Source: Sphaerisporangium dianthi (GTDB lineage Bacteria > Actinomycetota > Actinomycetes > Streptosporangiales > Streptosporangiaceae). Taken from it: a DNA stretch of 64,000 bases. Each line of letters starts with the position of its first letter. Position 1 is the stretch's first letter. The translations under genes and the position numbers were made by a program. Location of the stretch: contig NZ_JBHSFP010000006.1 in assembly GCF_042654065.1 (NCBI RefSeq), positions 1 to 64,000 on the forward strand. The letters are read 5' to 3'. The notes below the pieces were generated by a model, which saw only the letters and a program-made list of their open reading frames with translations, searched no databases and was not told the origin of the DNA. Positions 36,997 to 46,159 of the stretch are shown here, piece by piece.

Positions 36997-37101
36997 AGGG
37001 AACTCAGAGTAGCTTTGTCGCTTTTCAAGTGGGGCAAGACACGACAAAGATCGCGAGTGTGCCTGGTCAGTAACCGTAGAGGTACCATGGAGGCGGTGAA
37101 G

Positions 37102-37311
37102 ATGACACGACGTACGGCCGGCTTTCTGCTGGTCCTGGCCGCCTTCATGGTCCTCGAGTGGGTCATGCTCGGCTTCAACCTCGCCGACGGGCATCCCACG
37201 GCCTTCTATGTGGTGCACGGCATACTGATCGTCGTCAACCTGGTGCTCGCGGCGGCGGTCGGCGTCGTCGGCTGGCGCGCCTGGCGTTCCTGGCGCCCCG
37301 CCGATCGCTGA
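37102..37311 (+). CDS. SCO4848-family small membrane protein
   Basis: This 69-residue protein has two membrane helices (about residues 6-25 and 38-60) and basic ends (MTRRT, RAWRSWRPADR). ATG 37102 is preceded by GGAGG eight bases upstream; ATG 37087 is the alternative. Length, topology and location beside the carboxypeptidase and YihY genes match the Streptomyces SCO4847-SCO4849 neighbourhood. The function is unknown. Confidence 0.7.
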   Translation: MTRRTAGFLLVLAAFMVLEWVMLGFNLADGHPTAFYVVHGILIVVNLVLAAAVGVVGWRAWRSWRPADR

Positions 37312-37524
37312 GCCGGTGTATGCCCGCATATAAGACCCCCTTCGTGGGCAGAGACGGTTAACGACCGTTTTGCGGTTGACCATGCATGAGTGGGTGCCTT
37401 CTCCGGTTTGGCGACCAAGTGCGGAAAGCCGTAAGTCCGGGCGTACTGGGGTGACCGTAGGGTTGGCCGGATCCGTCGCGTGGCGGAAACTCGGCCATGG
37501 GACCTTTGCTCATGGAGGCGCGCT

Positions 37525-38706
37525 GTGCCAATCGAGTTCAATCCTTCGCGCGGCCCGACACTGGGCGTCGAATGGGAACTCCAGCTTGTCGACAAGCACA
37601 CTCGCCGCCTCCGCCAGGACGCGCGCCAGGTGCTCGACGCGGTCCCCGAGCTGAGTGAGACCCCTCGTCCGAAGGTCATGCACGAGCTGATGCAGTCCCA
37701 GCTCGAAGTGATCACCGATGTCTGCCACACGGTGTCGGAGGCCGTGCGCGACCTGCGGACCACCATCGACCGCCTCCGCCAGGTGGTCGACGCGCGAGGG
37801 ATGGCGCTGGCCTGCACGGGCACGCACGCCATCAGCGACTGGCGCGACGCGGTCTACGCGCCCGTCCAGAGGTACACCGAGCTGGTCGAAGAGATGCAGT
37901 GGCTGGCATGGCGGATCCAAACATTTGGCGTACATGTCCACGTGGGGGTGCGGGAAAGGGATAAAGTCATCCCCATCGTCAACGCACTTGCGGCCTACCT
38001 GCCGCATTTCCTCGCGCTGACGGCCTCCAGCCCTTACTGGGGCGGCCAAGACACCGGGCTGGCCTCCAGCAGGGCCATCGTCTTCGGGTCCCTGCCGACA
38101 GCGGGACCACCGCAGATGCTGGCGAACTGGGCCGAATTCGAAGAGTACATGGACACCCTCAAGCGCGCGGGGACCATCAAGAGCATCAAAGAGGTGTGGT
38201 GGGACATCCGGCCGCATCCCGACTTCGGCACGATTGAGATTCGAATGTTCGACGGTATACCGACCCTCCGGGAGGTCGGGATGGTGGCGGCGTTGTCGCA
38301 GTGCCTCATACAGCAGTTCGACCAGCAGCTCGACCGCGGGTACCGCCTTCCGCACCCCGCGCCATGGGTCGTGCGCGACAACAAGTGGCGGGCCACCCGC
38401 TATGGGCTGGACGCCTTCGTCATCACCGACGACCACGGCTCGACCGCGCCGATGCGCGACATGCTTTACGAGCTGACGCGCGAGCTGGCGCCGGTCGCCG
38501 AGCGGCTCGGCTGCCCGGAGGAGCTCGCCACCATCACCGATGTGGTGGAGCAGGGCAATTCCTGCGAGCGTCAGCGTGCGATCCTGACCGGAGGCGGCAC
38601 CCTCGACGACATCGTCGACGCGACGATCGTCGAGCTCGCGGAGGACCGCTTCGTCACCACCAACCTGCGAACGTCGAACGGGGCGATGGGCCATGCCGGC
38701 AAGTGA
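37525..38706 (+). CDS. GCS2-type glutamate-cysteine ligase family protein
   Basis: This 393-residue protein of the GCS2/YbdK family has GVEWELQLVD near the N-terminus (metal/ATP-binding Glu residues), HVHVGVRERDKVI, WWDIRPHPDFGTIEIRMFD and CERQRA near the end. Relatives form gamma-glutamyl amides; in mycothiol-producing actinomycetes they have roles other than glutathione synthesis. GTG 37525 follows GGAGG by six bases. The M20 amidohydrolase gene overlaps its last 14 bases, so the two are probably co-translated. Confidence 0.88.
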   Translation: MPIEFNPSRGPTLGVEWELQLVDKHTRRLRQDARQVLDAVPELSETPRPKVMHELMQSQLEVITDVCHTVSEAVRDLRTTIDRLRQVVDARGMALACTGTHAISDWRDAVYAPVQRYTELVEEMQWLAWRIQTFGVHVHVGVRERDKVIPIVNALAAYLPHFLALTASSPYWGGQDTGLASSRAIVFGSLPTAGPPQMLANWAEFEEYMDTLKRAGTIKSIKEVWWDIRPHPDFGTIEIRMFDGIPTLREVGMVAALSQCLIQQFDQQLDRGYRLPHPAPWVVRDNKWRATRYGLDAFVITDDHGSTAPMRDMLYELTRELAPVAERLGCPEELATITDVVEQGNSCERQRAILTGGGTLDDIVDATIVELAEDRFVTTNLRTSNGAMGHAGK

Positions 38707-39934
38707 TCTAAGGGGCGAGCTCGACGCGTTCCTGGGCGCTCACAACGACTCTCTGATCGGGTTCCGGCGTGATCTGCACGCCCACCCCGAGCTGGGGTTC
38801 GTCGAGCACAGGACGACCGAGCGCATTGCCGAGCGGCTCGCCGCCGCCGGGCTCGTCCCGACTCCGCTGGCCCGGGGAACCGGCCTGATCTGCGACATCG
38901 GCAGCGGGGACGGCACCACCGTCGCGCTGCGCGCCGACATCGACGCCCTGCCGCTCCCCGACGAGAAGGACGTCCCCTACCGCTCGACCGTCCCGGGCGT
39001 GTGCCACGCGTGCGGCCACGACGTGCACACCGCGATCGTCCTCGGCACGGGGCTGTTCCTGGCCGAGCAGGCGGCGGCCGGGCTGCTGCCCGGACGGGTG
39101 CGCCTGATCTTCCAGCCCGCCGAGGAGGTCATGCCCGGCGGCGCGCTCAAGGTGCTGGAGGCCGGCGGCATCAGCGGCGTCGACCGCATCTTCGGCCTGC
39201 ACTGCGACCCCCGCGTGGAGGTCGGCAAGCTCGGCCTGCGCGTCGGCCCGATCACCGGCGCCTGCGACAAGGTCAGCGTCCGCGTCGCCGGCCCCGGCGG
39301 CCACACCGCCCGCCCCCACCTGACCGCCGATCTCGTATTCGCCCTCGCCAAGATCGTCACCGAGCTGCCGGCCGCCCTCAGCCGGCGCGTCGACCCGCGC
39401 TCGTCGTTGTCGCTGGTCTGGGGCAGGGTCCAGGCGGGCTCGGTCGCCAACGCCATCCCCGACGACGGCGTGGCCGAGGGCACGATCCGCTGCCTGGACG
39501 AGCAGGCCTGGCACGAGGCCCCCGACCTGTTCAAGTCGCTGCTGGACTCCGTCGCCATCGCCTACGGGGTGGAGGCCGAGATGAACTACCTGCGCGGCGT
39601 CCCGCCGACCATCAACGAGGCCAAGAGCGTGCACATGCTGCGCGAGGCGGCCCACCAGGTGCTCGGCCTTGAGTCCACCGTCCCGACGCCGCAGTCGCTC
39701 GGCGGCGAGGACTTCGGGTGGTACCTGGAGTCGGTCCCCGGGGCCTACGCCCGGCTCGGGGTGCGCGCGCCGGGGGAGACCCGGCAGATGGACATCCACC
39801 AGGGCACCTTCGACGTGGACGAGCGCTGCATCGGCGTCGGCGTGCGCGTCATGGCGGCCACGGCCCTCACCTCGCTCTGGGACGGCTGCACCGCCTCCGC
39901 CGAGCGATCCGACGCTCAGCCCGTGACCGCCTGA
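38693..39934 (+). CDS. M20 family metallo-amidohydrolase (aminoacylase/hippuricase-like)
   Basis: This 413-residue protein of peptidase family M20D has RRDLHAHPELGFVEH (metal-binding His), ALRADIDALPL (bridging Asp), VCHACGHDVHTAIVLG (Cys/His pair), FQPAEEVMPGGAL (catalytic Glu) and a dimerisation domain opening with GPGGHTARP. It would hydrolyse N-acyl amino acids. It overlaps the GCS2 gene by 14 bases, which hints at a shared pathway for gamma-glutamyl or N-acyl compounds. Confidence 0.9.
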   Translation: MPASDLRGELDAFLGAHNDSLIGFRRDLHAHPELGFVEHRTTERIAERLAAAGLVPTPLARGTGLICDIGSGDGTTVALRADIDALPLPDEKDVPYRSTVPGVCHACGHDVHTAIVLGTGLFLAEQAAAGLLPGRVRLIFQPAEEVMPGGALKVLEAGGISGVDRIFGLHCDPRVEVGKLGLRVGPITGACDKVSVRVAGPGGHTARPHLTADLVFALAKIVTELPAALSRRVDPRSSLSLVWGRVQAGSVANAIPDDGVAEGTIRCLDEQAWHEAPDLFKSLLDSVAIAYGVEAEMNYLRGVPPTINEAKSVHMLREAAHQVLGLESTVPTPQSLGGEDFGWYLESVPGAYARLGVRAPGETRQMDIHQGTFDVDERCIGVGVRVMAATALTSLWDGCTASAERSDAQPVTA

Positions 39935-39947
39935 CGGTCCGAGGCCC

Positions 39948-39978
39948 GACGGCGATGTCCGAAAGGGGGCTCGCCGTC
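39948..39978 (+). terminator. Terminator of the GCS2-M20 operon
   Basis: GACGGCGA (39948-39955) pairs with TCGCCGTC (39971-39978), followed by CCCCCTATC, 14 bases after the M20 stop. Confidence 0.5.
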
Positions 39979-40052
39979 CCCCTATCTCGCGGTTTCGCAG
40001 GTCACAGGGTGGCGTGAGCTGCATAACGGACCTATTTCGGAGCCGGGCGGCG

Positions 40053-40083
40053 GTTTGGCCAACACCGGTCAAACAACTATCTT
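40053..40083 (+). promoter_or_regulatory. Promoter and operator-like repeat of the nucleoside ABC operon
   Basis: TTGGCC (40055-40060) and TATCTT (40078-40083) are separated by an optimal 17 bp, 76 bases upstream of the lipoprotein start. An inverted repeat GTTTGGCC (40053-40060) / GGTCAAAC (40067-40074), one mismatch with a 6-base spacer, overlaps the -35. A repressor could bind there. Confidence 0.55.
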
Positions 40084-40158
40084 CCGTGCAGGGTTGCCGT
40101 GCGGTCTGCTTCGCGCGTGCACACAAGTTGGACGGCGAAGAACACGGAAGGAGTCATC

Positions 40159-41226
40159 TTGCTCCGCAATCACGCAAGCAAGTTGGCCGCCACGACCGCG
40201 GTGAGCGCCATGCTCATGGCCGTCGCGGCATGCGGGGGCAGCAGCGGCACGGACACGGCGACGCCCGGCGCGTCGAGCGCGTCCTCCGCCGCGGCGCCGA
40301 GTGGCGCCAAGGTCGGCCTGGCCTACGACATCGGCGGGCGTGGTGACCAGTCGTTCAACGACGCCGCCGCCGCCGGCCTGGAGAAGGCCACGTCGGAGCT
40401 CAAGCTGGGCGAGGTCAAGGAGCTCGAGGCCGGGTCCGGCGAGACCGGCGCCCAGAAGGAGCAGCGGCTCCGCCTGCTCGCCCAGAGCGGCTACAACCCG
40501 GTCATCGCGGTCGGCTTCGCCTACTCCGAGGCGATCAAGAAGGTCGCGGGCGAGTTCCCCGACACCAAGTTCGCCATCGTCGACGACGCCGCCCAGGGCC
40601 CGAACATCTCCAACCTGGTCTTCGCCGAGAACGAGGGCTCGTTCCTGGTGGGCGCCGCCGCGGCGCTGAAGACCAAGAAGGAGCACATCGGTTTCGTCGG
40701 CGGCGTGCAGGTCCCGCTGATCAAGAAGTTCGAGGTCGGCTTCACCAAGGGCGCGCAGGCCGTGAAGCCGGACATCAAGATCGACGTCAAGTACCTCACC
40801 CAGCCGCCGGACTTCGGCGGGTTCAACGACCCGGCCAAGGGCAAGACCGCGGCGCAGGGCATGTACGACGCCGGGGCCGACGTCGTCTACCAGGCGGCGG
40901 GCGGCTCGGGCGGCGGCGTCTTCGAGGCGGCCAAGGAGTCCAAGGCCCTCGCCATCGGCGTCGACTCCGACCAGGCCCTCACGGCCGACGAGAGCGTCCG
41001 CGGCGTGATCATGACCTCCATGCTCAAGAAGGTCGACGTCGCGGTGTTCGACTTCCTCAAGAGCTTCGTGGACGGCACGGTCAAGGCCGGCCCGACGACC
41101 TACGACCTCAAGGCCGGCGGCGTCGACTACTCGACGACCGGTGGTCAGGTCGACGACATCAAGCTCAAGCTGGACGAGTACAAGAAGAAGATCATCGACG
41201 GCGAGATCAAGGTTCCGGCCGAGTGA
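40159..41226 (+). CDS. BMP-family nucleoside-binding lipoprotein (ABC transporter)
   Basis: This 355-residue periplasmic-type substrate binder is anchored by a lipobox at about residue 25 (MAVAACGG). The BMP/Med/PnrA domain follows: KVGLAYDIGGRGDQSFNDAA, AQSGYNPVIAVGFAYSEA, FVGGVQVPLIKKFEVGF and ADVVYQAAGGSGGGVFEAA. PnrA-type proteins bind purine and pyrimidine nucleosides. TTG 40159 is chosen because AAGGAG lies five bases upstream and it gives a normal signal peptide. The ATPase, two permeases and nucleoside-degrading enzymes follow. Confidence 0.92.
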   Translation: MLRNHASKLAATTAVSAMLMAVAACGGSSGTDTATPGASSASSAAAPSGAKVGLAYDIGGRGDQSFNDAAAAGLEKATSELKLGEVKELEAGSGETGAQKEQRLRLLAQSGYNPVIAVGFAYSEAIKKVAGEFPDTKFAIVDDAAQGPNISNLVFAENEGSFLVGAAAALKTKKEHIGFVGGVQVPLIKKFEVGFTKGAQAVKPDIKIDVKYLTQPPDFGGFNDPAKGKTAAQGMYDAGADVVYQAAGGSGGGVFEAAKESKALAIGVDSDQALTADESVRGVIMTSMLKKVDVAVFDFLKSFVDGTVKAGPTTYDLKAGGVDYSTTGGQVDDIKLKLDEYKKKIIDGEIKVPAE

Positions 41227-41241
41227 TCCGCTGAAGCGCGA

Positions 41242-41270
41242 GGGGTCCGGCGGCCAGAGCACCGGGCCCC
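41242..41270 (+). terminator. Attenuator-like hairpin between lipoprotein and ATPase genes
   Basis: GGGGTCCGG (41242-41250) pairs with CCGGGCCCC (41262-41270), one G-U pair, loop of 11 bases, then TT. Such hairpins often keep the binding-protein mRNA in excess over the transporter genes. The bases to 41455 hold no other recognised feature. Confidence 0.45.
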
Positions 41271-41455
41271 TTGGGCTACTGTCGGTTCACCGTTCTGCCC
41301 AGGCCCGCGGTTCCGTCCGGGGGCCTGCCAGCGTGTCGGCCAGGCTCCCCGCCGCCCCGGCGCGCGCCGCGAGTACGAGAACCCCGTCAGACCCCGCCGA
41401 CAAGGCGCGCCGCCGTGCCCCCGGGCACGCCGGTCGCGCCACCGAGGCCGTCCGC

Positions 41456-43192
41456 ATGGAGGAGGCCGCCATCAGCACCTCGACTTCTTCGGCTACCGCC
41501 ACCGAACCCGCCGTCGAGCTGGAGGGAATCACCAAGAGGTTCCCCGGCGTCGTCGCCAACCGTGACATCCGCCTGAGCGTGCTCCGTGGGCACGTGCACG
41601 CCATCGTCGGTGAGAACGGCGCGGGCAAGTCCACGCTCATGAAGATCCTATACGGCATGCAGCGGCCGGACGAAGGCGTGATCCGCGTCAACGGGTCGCC
41701 CATCTCGTTCCGCAACCCGGCGGACGCCATCGGGGCCGGCATCGGCATGGTCCACCAGCACTTCATGCTCGCGGACAACCTCACCGTCCTTGAGAACATC
41801 GTGCTCGGCAGCGAGCCGCGCAAGGGCGGCATCGCCATCGACTTCTCCGCCGCCCGCCGGAAGATCAAGAAGATCTCCGACGCCTACGGCCTCGGCGTGT
41901 CGCCCGACGTCCTGGTCGAGGACCTGGGTGTGGGCGCGCGGCAGCGGGTCGAGATCCTCAAGGTCCTCTACCGCGGCGCGCGCATCCTCATCCTGGACGA
42001 GCCGACCGCCGTGCTGGTGCCCCAGGAGGTCGACGAGCTGTTCGACAACCTGCGCGGGCTGGTCCGCGAGGGCCTGACCATCATCTTCATCTCCCACAAG
42101 CTGGACGAGGTGCTCCGGGTGGCCGACGCCATCACGGTCATCCGGCGCGGCACCACCGTGGCGAGCGTCGACCCCAAGGACGTCACCGCCAGGCAACTCG
42201 CCGAGCTGATGGTGGGCAGCGAACTGCCGAGCCCCGAGACGCGCGAGTCGACGGTCACCGACGAGGTGGCGCTGTCCGTGCGCGGCCTGACGGTGCGCAG
42301 CGCCGACGGGCGGACGGTCGTCGAGGACGTCTCCTTCGACATCCACAAGGGCGAGGTGCTCGGCATCGCGGGCGTCGAGGGCAACGGGCAGGCCGAACTG
42401 GTCGAGGCCATCATGGGCATGCGCCCCGCCGAGGGGACGATCGCCCTCGGCGGCGCCGACATCTCCGGCTGGCCGACCCTGCGCAGGCGCGAGGGCGGCA
42501 TCGGGTACGTCCCCGAGGACCGCCACCGGCACGGCCTGCTGCTGGGCTCCCCGCTCTGGGAGAACCGCATCCTCGGCCACCAGACCCGCAGGCCCAACGT
42601 CAAGGGGCCGTGGATCGACCGGGCCGGCGCCCGCGCCGACACCGAGCGCATCGTCAAGGCGTACGACGTGCGCACGCCCGGCATCGACGTGGACGCGCTG
42701 GCCCTGTCCGGCGGCAACCAGCAGAAGCTGATCGTCGGCCGCGAGATGAGCGGCGACCCGGTCGTCCTGATCGCCTCCCACCCCACGCGGGGCGTGGACG
42801 TGGGCGCGCAGGCGGCCATCTGGGACCACCTGCGCGCCGCGCGCGCCAGGGGCCTGGCCGTCCTGCTGATCTCGGCCGACCTGGACGAGCTGATCGGCCT
42901 GTCGGACTCTTTGAAGGTCATCCTGCGCGGCCGCATGGTGGCCGACGTGGACCCCGGCGGCGTGACGCCGGAGCGGCTCGGCTCGGCGATGACCGGCGCC
43001 GCGGCCGGCGCCGAGAGCCCGGTGGCGGCCGGGGCCGTCGCCGGCGCTGTCGCGGAGAGCCCGGCGGCGGCGGGTACGCAGGGTCCGGTGACGGCCGGCG
43101 CCGTGGACGGGCCGCCCGCGACGGGCGGCCCCACCGACGCGCCCCTTGAGCGACCCGGCTCGGCAGCGGCCGAGGCGGGGGAGGAAGCATGA
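41456..43192 (+). CDS. Nucleoside ABC transporter, duplicated ATP-binding subunit
   Basis: This 578-residue protein has two nucleotide-binding domains. Domain 1 has Walker A GENGAGKST, Q-loop VHQHFMLADN, signature-like DLGVGARQRVEIL and Walker B LILDEPTAVL. Domain 2 has a degenerate Walker A (GVEGNGQAEL), GYVPEDRHRHGL and a true LSGGNQQKLIVGREM signature, with the Walker B-like strand VVLIASHPTRGVD. This arrangement is normal for BMP/sugar-type importers. The last 60 residues are an Ala/Gly/Pro-rich tail. ATG 41456 follows GAGG; the permease gene overlaps by four bases (ATGA). Confidence 0.92.
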   Translation: MEEAAISTSTSSATATEPAVELEGITKRFPGVVANRDIRLSVLRGHVHAIVGENGAGKSTLMKILYGMQRPDEGVIRVNGSPISFRNPADAIGAGIGMVHQHFMLADNLTVLENIVLGSEPRKGGIAIDFSAARRKIKKISDAYGLGVSPDVLVEDLGVGARQRVEILKVLYRGARILILDEPTAVLVPQEVDELFDNLRGLVREGLTIIFISHKLDEVLRVADAITVIRRGTTVASVDPKDVTARQLAELMVGSELPSPETRESTVTDEVALSVRGLTVRSADGRTVVEDVSFDIHKGEVLGIAGVEGNGQAELVEAIMGMRPAEGTIALGGADISGWPTLRRREGGIGYVPEDRHRHGLLLGSPLWENRILGHQTRRPNVKGPWIDRAGARADTERIVKAYDVRTPGIDVDALALSGGNQQKLIVGREMSGDPVVLIASHPTRGVDVGAQAAIWDHLRAARARGLAVLLISADLDELIGLSDSLKVILRGRMVADVDPGGVTPERLGSAMTGAAAGAESPVAAGAVAGAVAESPAAAGTQGPVTAGAVDGPPATGGPTDAPLERPGSAAAEAGEEA

Positions 43193-44325
43193 GTTCGTCC
43201 TTCACCGACAGGCTTCTCGGCAGGGTCAGGCTCGGCGGCGTCCTCGCCCTGGCCGCCCCCGTCCTGGCCATCGTCTTCGCCGGCGTCATCACCTCGATCA
43301 TCCTGCTGCTGAACGGCAACCAGCCGCTCCCGACGTTCGGGCTGCTGCTGGACTTCAGCGCCAACCCGCAGGTGCAGGTGACCATCCTCAACGGGGCCAC
43401 CACCTACTACATCTCCGCGCTCGCCGTCGCGATCGGGTTCCGGATGAACCTGTTCAACATCGGCGTGGACGGCCAGTACCGCCTGGCCGCGCTGATCGCC
43501 GCGGCGGTCGGCGGCGCGCTGACCCTGCCGGGGCCGCTGCAGATCGGCGTGATCATGCTGGTCGCGGTGCTGGTCGGCGGACTGTGGGCCTCGATCGCCG
43601 CCGTGCTGAAGACCGCGCGCGGCGTCAGCGAGGTCATCTCCACGATCATGCTGAACGCCATCGCCACCGGCCTCGGCGCCTGGCTGCTCACCCCCGAGCG
43701 GCTGGCCGTCCTGAGCGGCAACAACATCGGCACCAAGCCCATCGGCCCGTCCGGGCACTTCCCCGGCATCGCGCTCATCGCCGGAACCCAGGCCAAGGTG
43801 TTCGGGATGATCATCGTGGCGGCCGTGCTCGGCGTGGCCTACCACGTCCTGCTGAACCGCACCCGCTTCGGCTTCGACCTGCGGGCCACCGGCGGATCGG
43901 AGACGGCGGCCGTCGCCAGCGGCATCAACGTCAAGAAGATGGTGCTGTACACGATGATCCTGTCCGGCGCGGTCGCCGGGCTGGTCGGCATCCCGCAGCT
44001 GCTCGGCGCGTCGTACTCCTACAGCCTGGACTTCCCCGCGGGGCTGGGCTTCACCGGCATCGCGATCGCCCTGATGGGACGCAACAACCCGGTCGGCATC
44101 GCCGTGGGCGCCCTGCTGTGGAGTTTCCTGGACAACTCCAACGACATCCTCGACTTCAACGGCATCCCCAAGGAGATCGTGACGATCATGCAGGGCACCA
44201 TCGTGCTCTCGGTCATCATCGCCTACGAGCTGGTCCACCGATACCGCGCGGCGGCCGAGCAACGCCGGGTCAGCCGGCAGCTCTCCACCGGAACCCCCGC
44301 GCAGGCCCAAGGAGCGGCCGCATGA
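43189..44325 (+). CDS. Nucleoside ABC transporter permease, subunit 1
   Basis: This 378-residue protein of the BPD_transp_2 family has eight to ten membrane helices, with GFRMNLFNIGVDGQYRLAAL (conserved G-x-FNIG-x-DGQ), GVSEVISTIMLNAIA and GGSETAAVASGINVKK (coupling-loop region). It forms the membrane channel with the second permease. Its ATG overlaps the ATPase stop, and its own stop overlaps the next ATG (ATGA at both ends). Confidence 0.92.
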   Translation: MSSSFTDRLLGRVRLGGVLALAAPVLAIVFAGVITSIILLLNGNQPLPTFGLLLDFSANPQVQVTILNGATTYYISALAVAIGFRMNLFNIGVDGQYRLAALIAAAVGGALTLPGPLQIGVIMLVAVLVGGLWASIAAVLKTARGVSEVISTIMLNAIATGLGAWLLTPERLAVLSGNNIGTKPIGPSGHFPGIALIAGTQAKVFGMIIVAAVLGVAYHVLLNRTRFGFDLRATGGSETAAVASGINVKKMVLYTMILSGAVAGLVGIPQLLGASYSYSLDFPAGLGFTGIAIALMGRNNPVGIAVGALLWSFLDNSNDILDFNGIPKEIVTIMQGTIVLSVIIAYELVHRYRAAAEQRRVSRQLSTGTPAQAQGAAA

Positions 44326-45593
44326 CGGTCACCGACGTGTCGGCGAAGGCGCCGTCCGCGCCCCCGGCCGCCCGCCGGTTCAAACTGAACTGGCAGATCG
44401 CCCTGCTGGGCGTCCTGGCCCTGCTGATCATGATGTCGCTCGCCCGGGTCGTCACCGGCGCCAACGACATCACCTCGGGCGGCACCATCGGCGCCGCCAT
44501 CGGCCTGGCCGTGCCCATCGGCCTGGCCGCGCTCGGCGGACTGTGGTCCGAGCGGTCCGGCGTGGTCAACATCGGCCTCGAAGGCATGATGATCCTCGGC
44601 ACCTGGTGCGGAGCGTGGGGCGCGATCACCTTCGGCACACCCTGGGCCGGAGTCGTCGCGGGGGCCGTCGGCGGGGCGCTGGGCGGCCTGCTGCACGCCA
44701 TCGCGACCGTCACCTTCGGCGTCGACCACATCATCTCCGGCGTCGCGATCACCCTGCTCGGCCAGGGCGTCACCCAGTACCTGTCCAAGCTGGTGTTCGT
44801 CGGCATGAAGGGCGGCGGCGAGACGCAGTCTCCGCGCATCCCGCCCATCGAGGCCATCAGCGTTCCCGGCATCGGCGCGCCGTTGCGCGACCTGGCGAAC
44901 ACGCACGTGTTCCTACTGTCGGACCTGGCCGGCGTGCTCTACGGCGTGACGCAGAACGTGTCGCTGTTCACCATCCTCGCCATCCTGCTCGTGCCGCTCA
45001 GCTTCTACCTGCTCTGGCGCACGGCCTTCGGGCTGCGCCTGCGCTCGTGCGGCGAGAGCCCGGTGGCGGCCGAGTCGCTCGGCGTGAACGTGTACCTGTA
45101 CAAGTACCTCGCCGTCGTGGTCTCCGGCGCGCTGGCCGGGCTCGGCGGCGCGTTCCTGTCGATCGTGGCCGCCGGCATCTACCGCGAGGGCCAGACCGGC
45201 GGTCGCGGCTTCATCGGCCTGGCCGCCATGATCTTCGGCAACTGGCGGCCCGGTGGCCTGGCGGGCGGCGCGCTGCTGTTCGGGTACACCGACGCCCTCC
45301 AACTGCGCCAGGGCGGCACCTCCGTCCACGCGCTGCTGCTCGTGGTCGCGCTGCTGCTCGCCGCCTTCGCCGTCTACCAGCTGGTCCGGCAGCACCGCAA
45401 CCGCGCGGCGCTGATCAGCGGCGTCTTCGCCGTCCTGGTCTTCGCGGTGTTCGCCGTCACCACCACCGTGCCCGAGCAGTTCACCTCCTTCACACCGCAC
45501 CTCACGACGCTGCTGGTGCTGTCGCTGGCCTCCCAGCGGCTGCGCATGCCGGCGGCCGACGGCCTGCCGTACCGCAAGGGCCAGGCCACGTGA
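44322..45593 (+). CDS. Nucleoside ABC transporter permease, subunit 2
   Basis: This 423-residue permease of the same family has GLWSERSGVVNIGLEGMMILG (the E-R-S-G-V-x-N-I-G-L-E-G motif of YufQ/NupQ-like subunits), VDHIISGVAITLLGQGVTQYL and CGESPVAAESLGVNVY. A C-terminal extension of about 90 residues with two or three extra helices (YQLVRQHRN..., FAVTTTVPEQF) goes beyond the usual 310-320 residues. It is translated from ATG 44322 overlapping the upstream stop. Confidence 0.92.
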   Translation: MTVTDVSAKAPSAPPAARRFKLNWQIALLGVLALLIMMSLARVVTGANDITSGGTIGAAIGLAVPIGLAALGGLWSERSGVVNIGLEGMMILGTWCGAWGAITFGTPWAGVVAGAVGGALGGLLHAIATVTFGVDHIISGVAITLLGQGVTQYLSKLVFVGMKGGGETQSPRIPPIEAISVPGIGAPLRDLANTHVFLLSDLAGVLYGVTQNVSLFTILAILLVPLSFYLLWRTAFGLRLRSCGESPVAAESLGVNVYLYKYLAVVVSGALAGLGGAFLSIVAAGIYREGQTGGRGFIGLAAMIFGNWRPGGLAGGALLFGYTDALQLRQGGTSVHALLLVVALLLAAFAVYQLVRQHRNRAALISGVFAVLVFAVFAVTTTVPEQFTSFTPHLTTLLVLSLASQRLRMPAADGLPYRKGQAT

Positions 45594-45642
45594 GGCCGCC
45601 GCGGCCCGATCGACGCCATCAGCACCACGGGGGAACCACCAA

Positions 45643-46062
45643 GTGAGCGACACCGAGACCACCACCGCCCACGTCGACTGGGACGCGCTGCGCGAGGCCG
45701 CCACCGAGGCGATGGCCAACGCGTACGCGCCCTACTCCAAGTTCCCCGTGGGCGCCGCCGCGCTCGTGGACGACGGCCGCGTCGTCACCGGGTGCAACGT
45801 CGAGAACGCCTCCTACGGGCTCGGGCTGTGCGCCGAGTGCGGCCTTGTGTCGGCGCTGCACTCCTCGGGCGGCGGCCGGCTGGTGGCCTTCACCTGCGTG
45901 GACGGCCACGGCGAGCTGCTGATGCCGTGCGGGCGCTGCCGCCAGCTGCTGTTCGAGCACGGCGGCCCCGAGCTGCTGGTGGAGACCCCCGACGGGCCGT
46001 GGCGGATGGCGGAGGTGCTGCCGCACGCCTTCGGCCCCGACGACCTGTCCCGCGGCGCCTGA
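45643..46062 (+). CDS. cdd: Cytidine deaminase
   Basis: This 139-residue homotetramer-type enzyme deaminates cytidine and deoxycytidine to uridine forms. Zinc ligands and catalytic Glu are in CAECG (C-A-E, about residue 65) and PCGRCRQLL. NVENASYGL binds the ribose. GTG 45643 is its start. It lies between the nucleoside importer and thymidine phosphorylase, consistent with processing imported pyrimidines. Confidence 0.95.
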   Translation: MSDTETTTAHVDWDALREAATEAMANAYAPYSKFPVGAAALVDDGRVVTGCNVENASYGLGLCAECGLVSALHSSGGGRLVAFTCVDGHGELLMPCGRCRQLLFEHGGPELLVETPDGPWRMAEVLPHAFGPDDLSRGA

Positions 46063-46159
46063 CCTCCGCCCGCCACCACCGTCGCCGCGCGCGGCGCCCG
46101 GCCTCCGCGGCCGGGTCGCCGCCGGCGGATCCATCACCATTCCGGGGAGCCTGACCTTC

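Noticed and set aside
41968..44310. 780-codon minus-strand frame
   Set aside because: It is antisense to the nucleoside ABC ATPase and permease genes.
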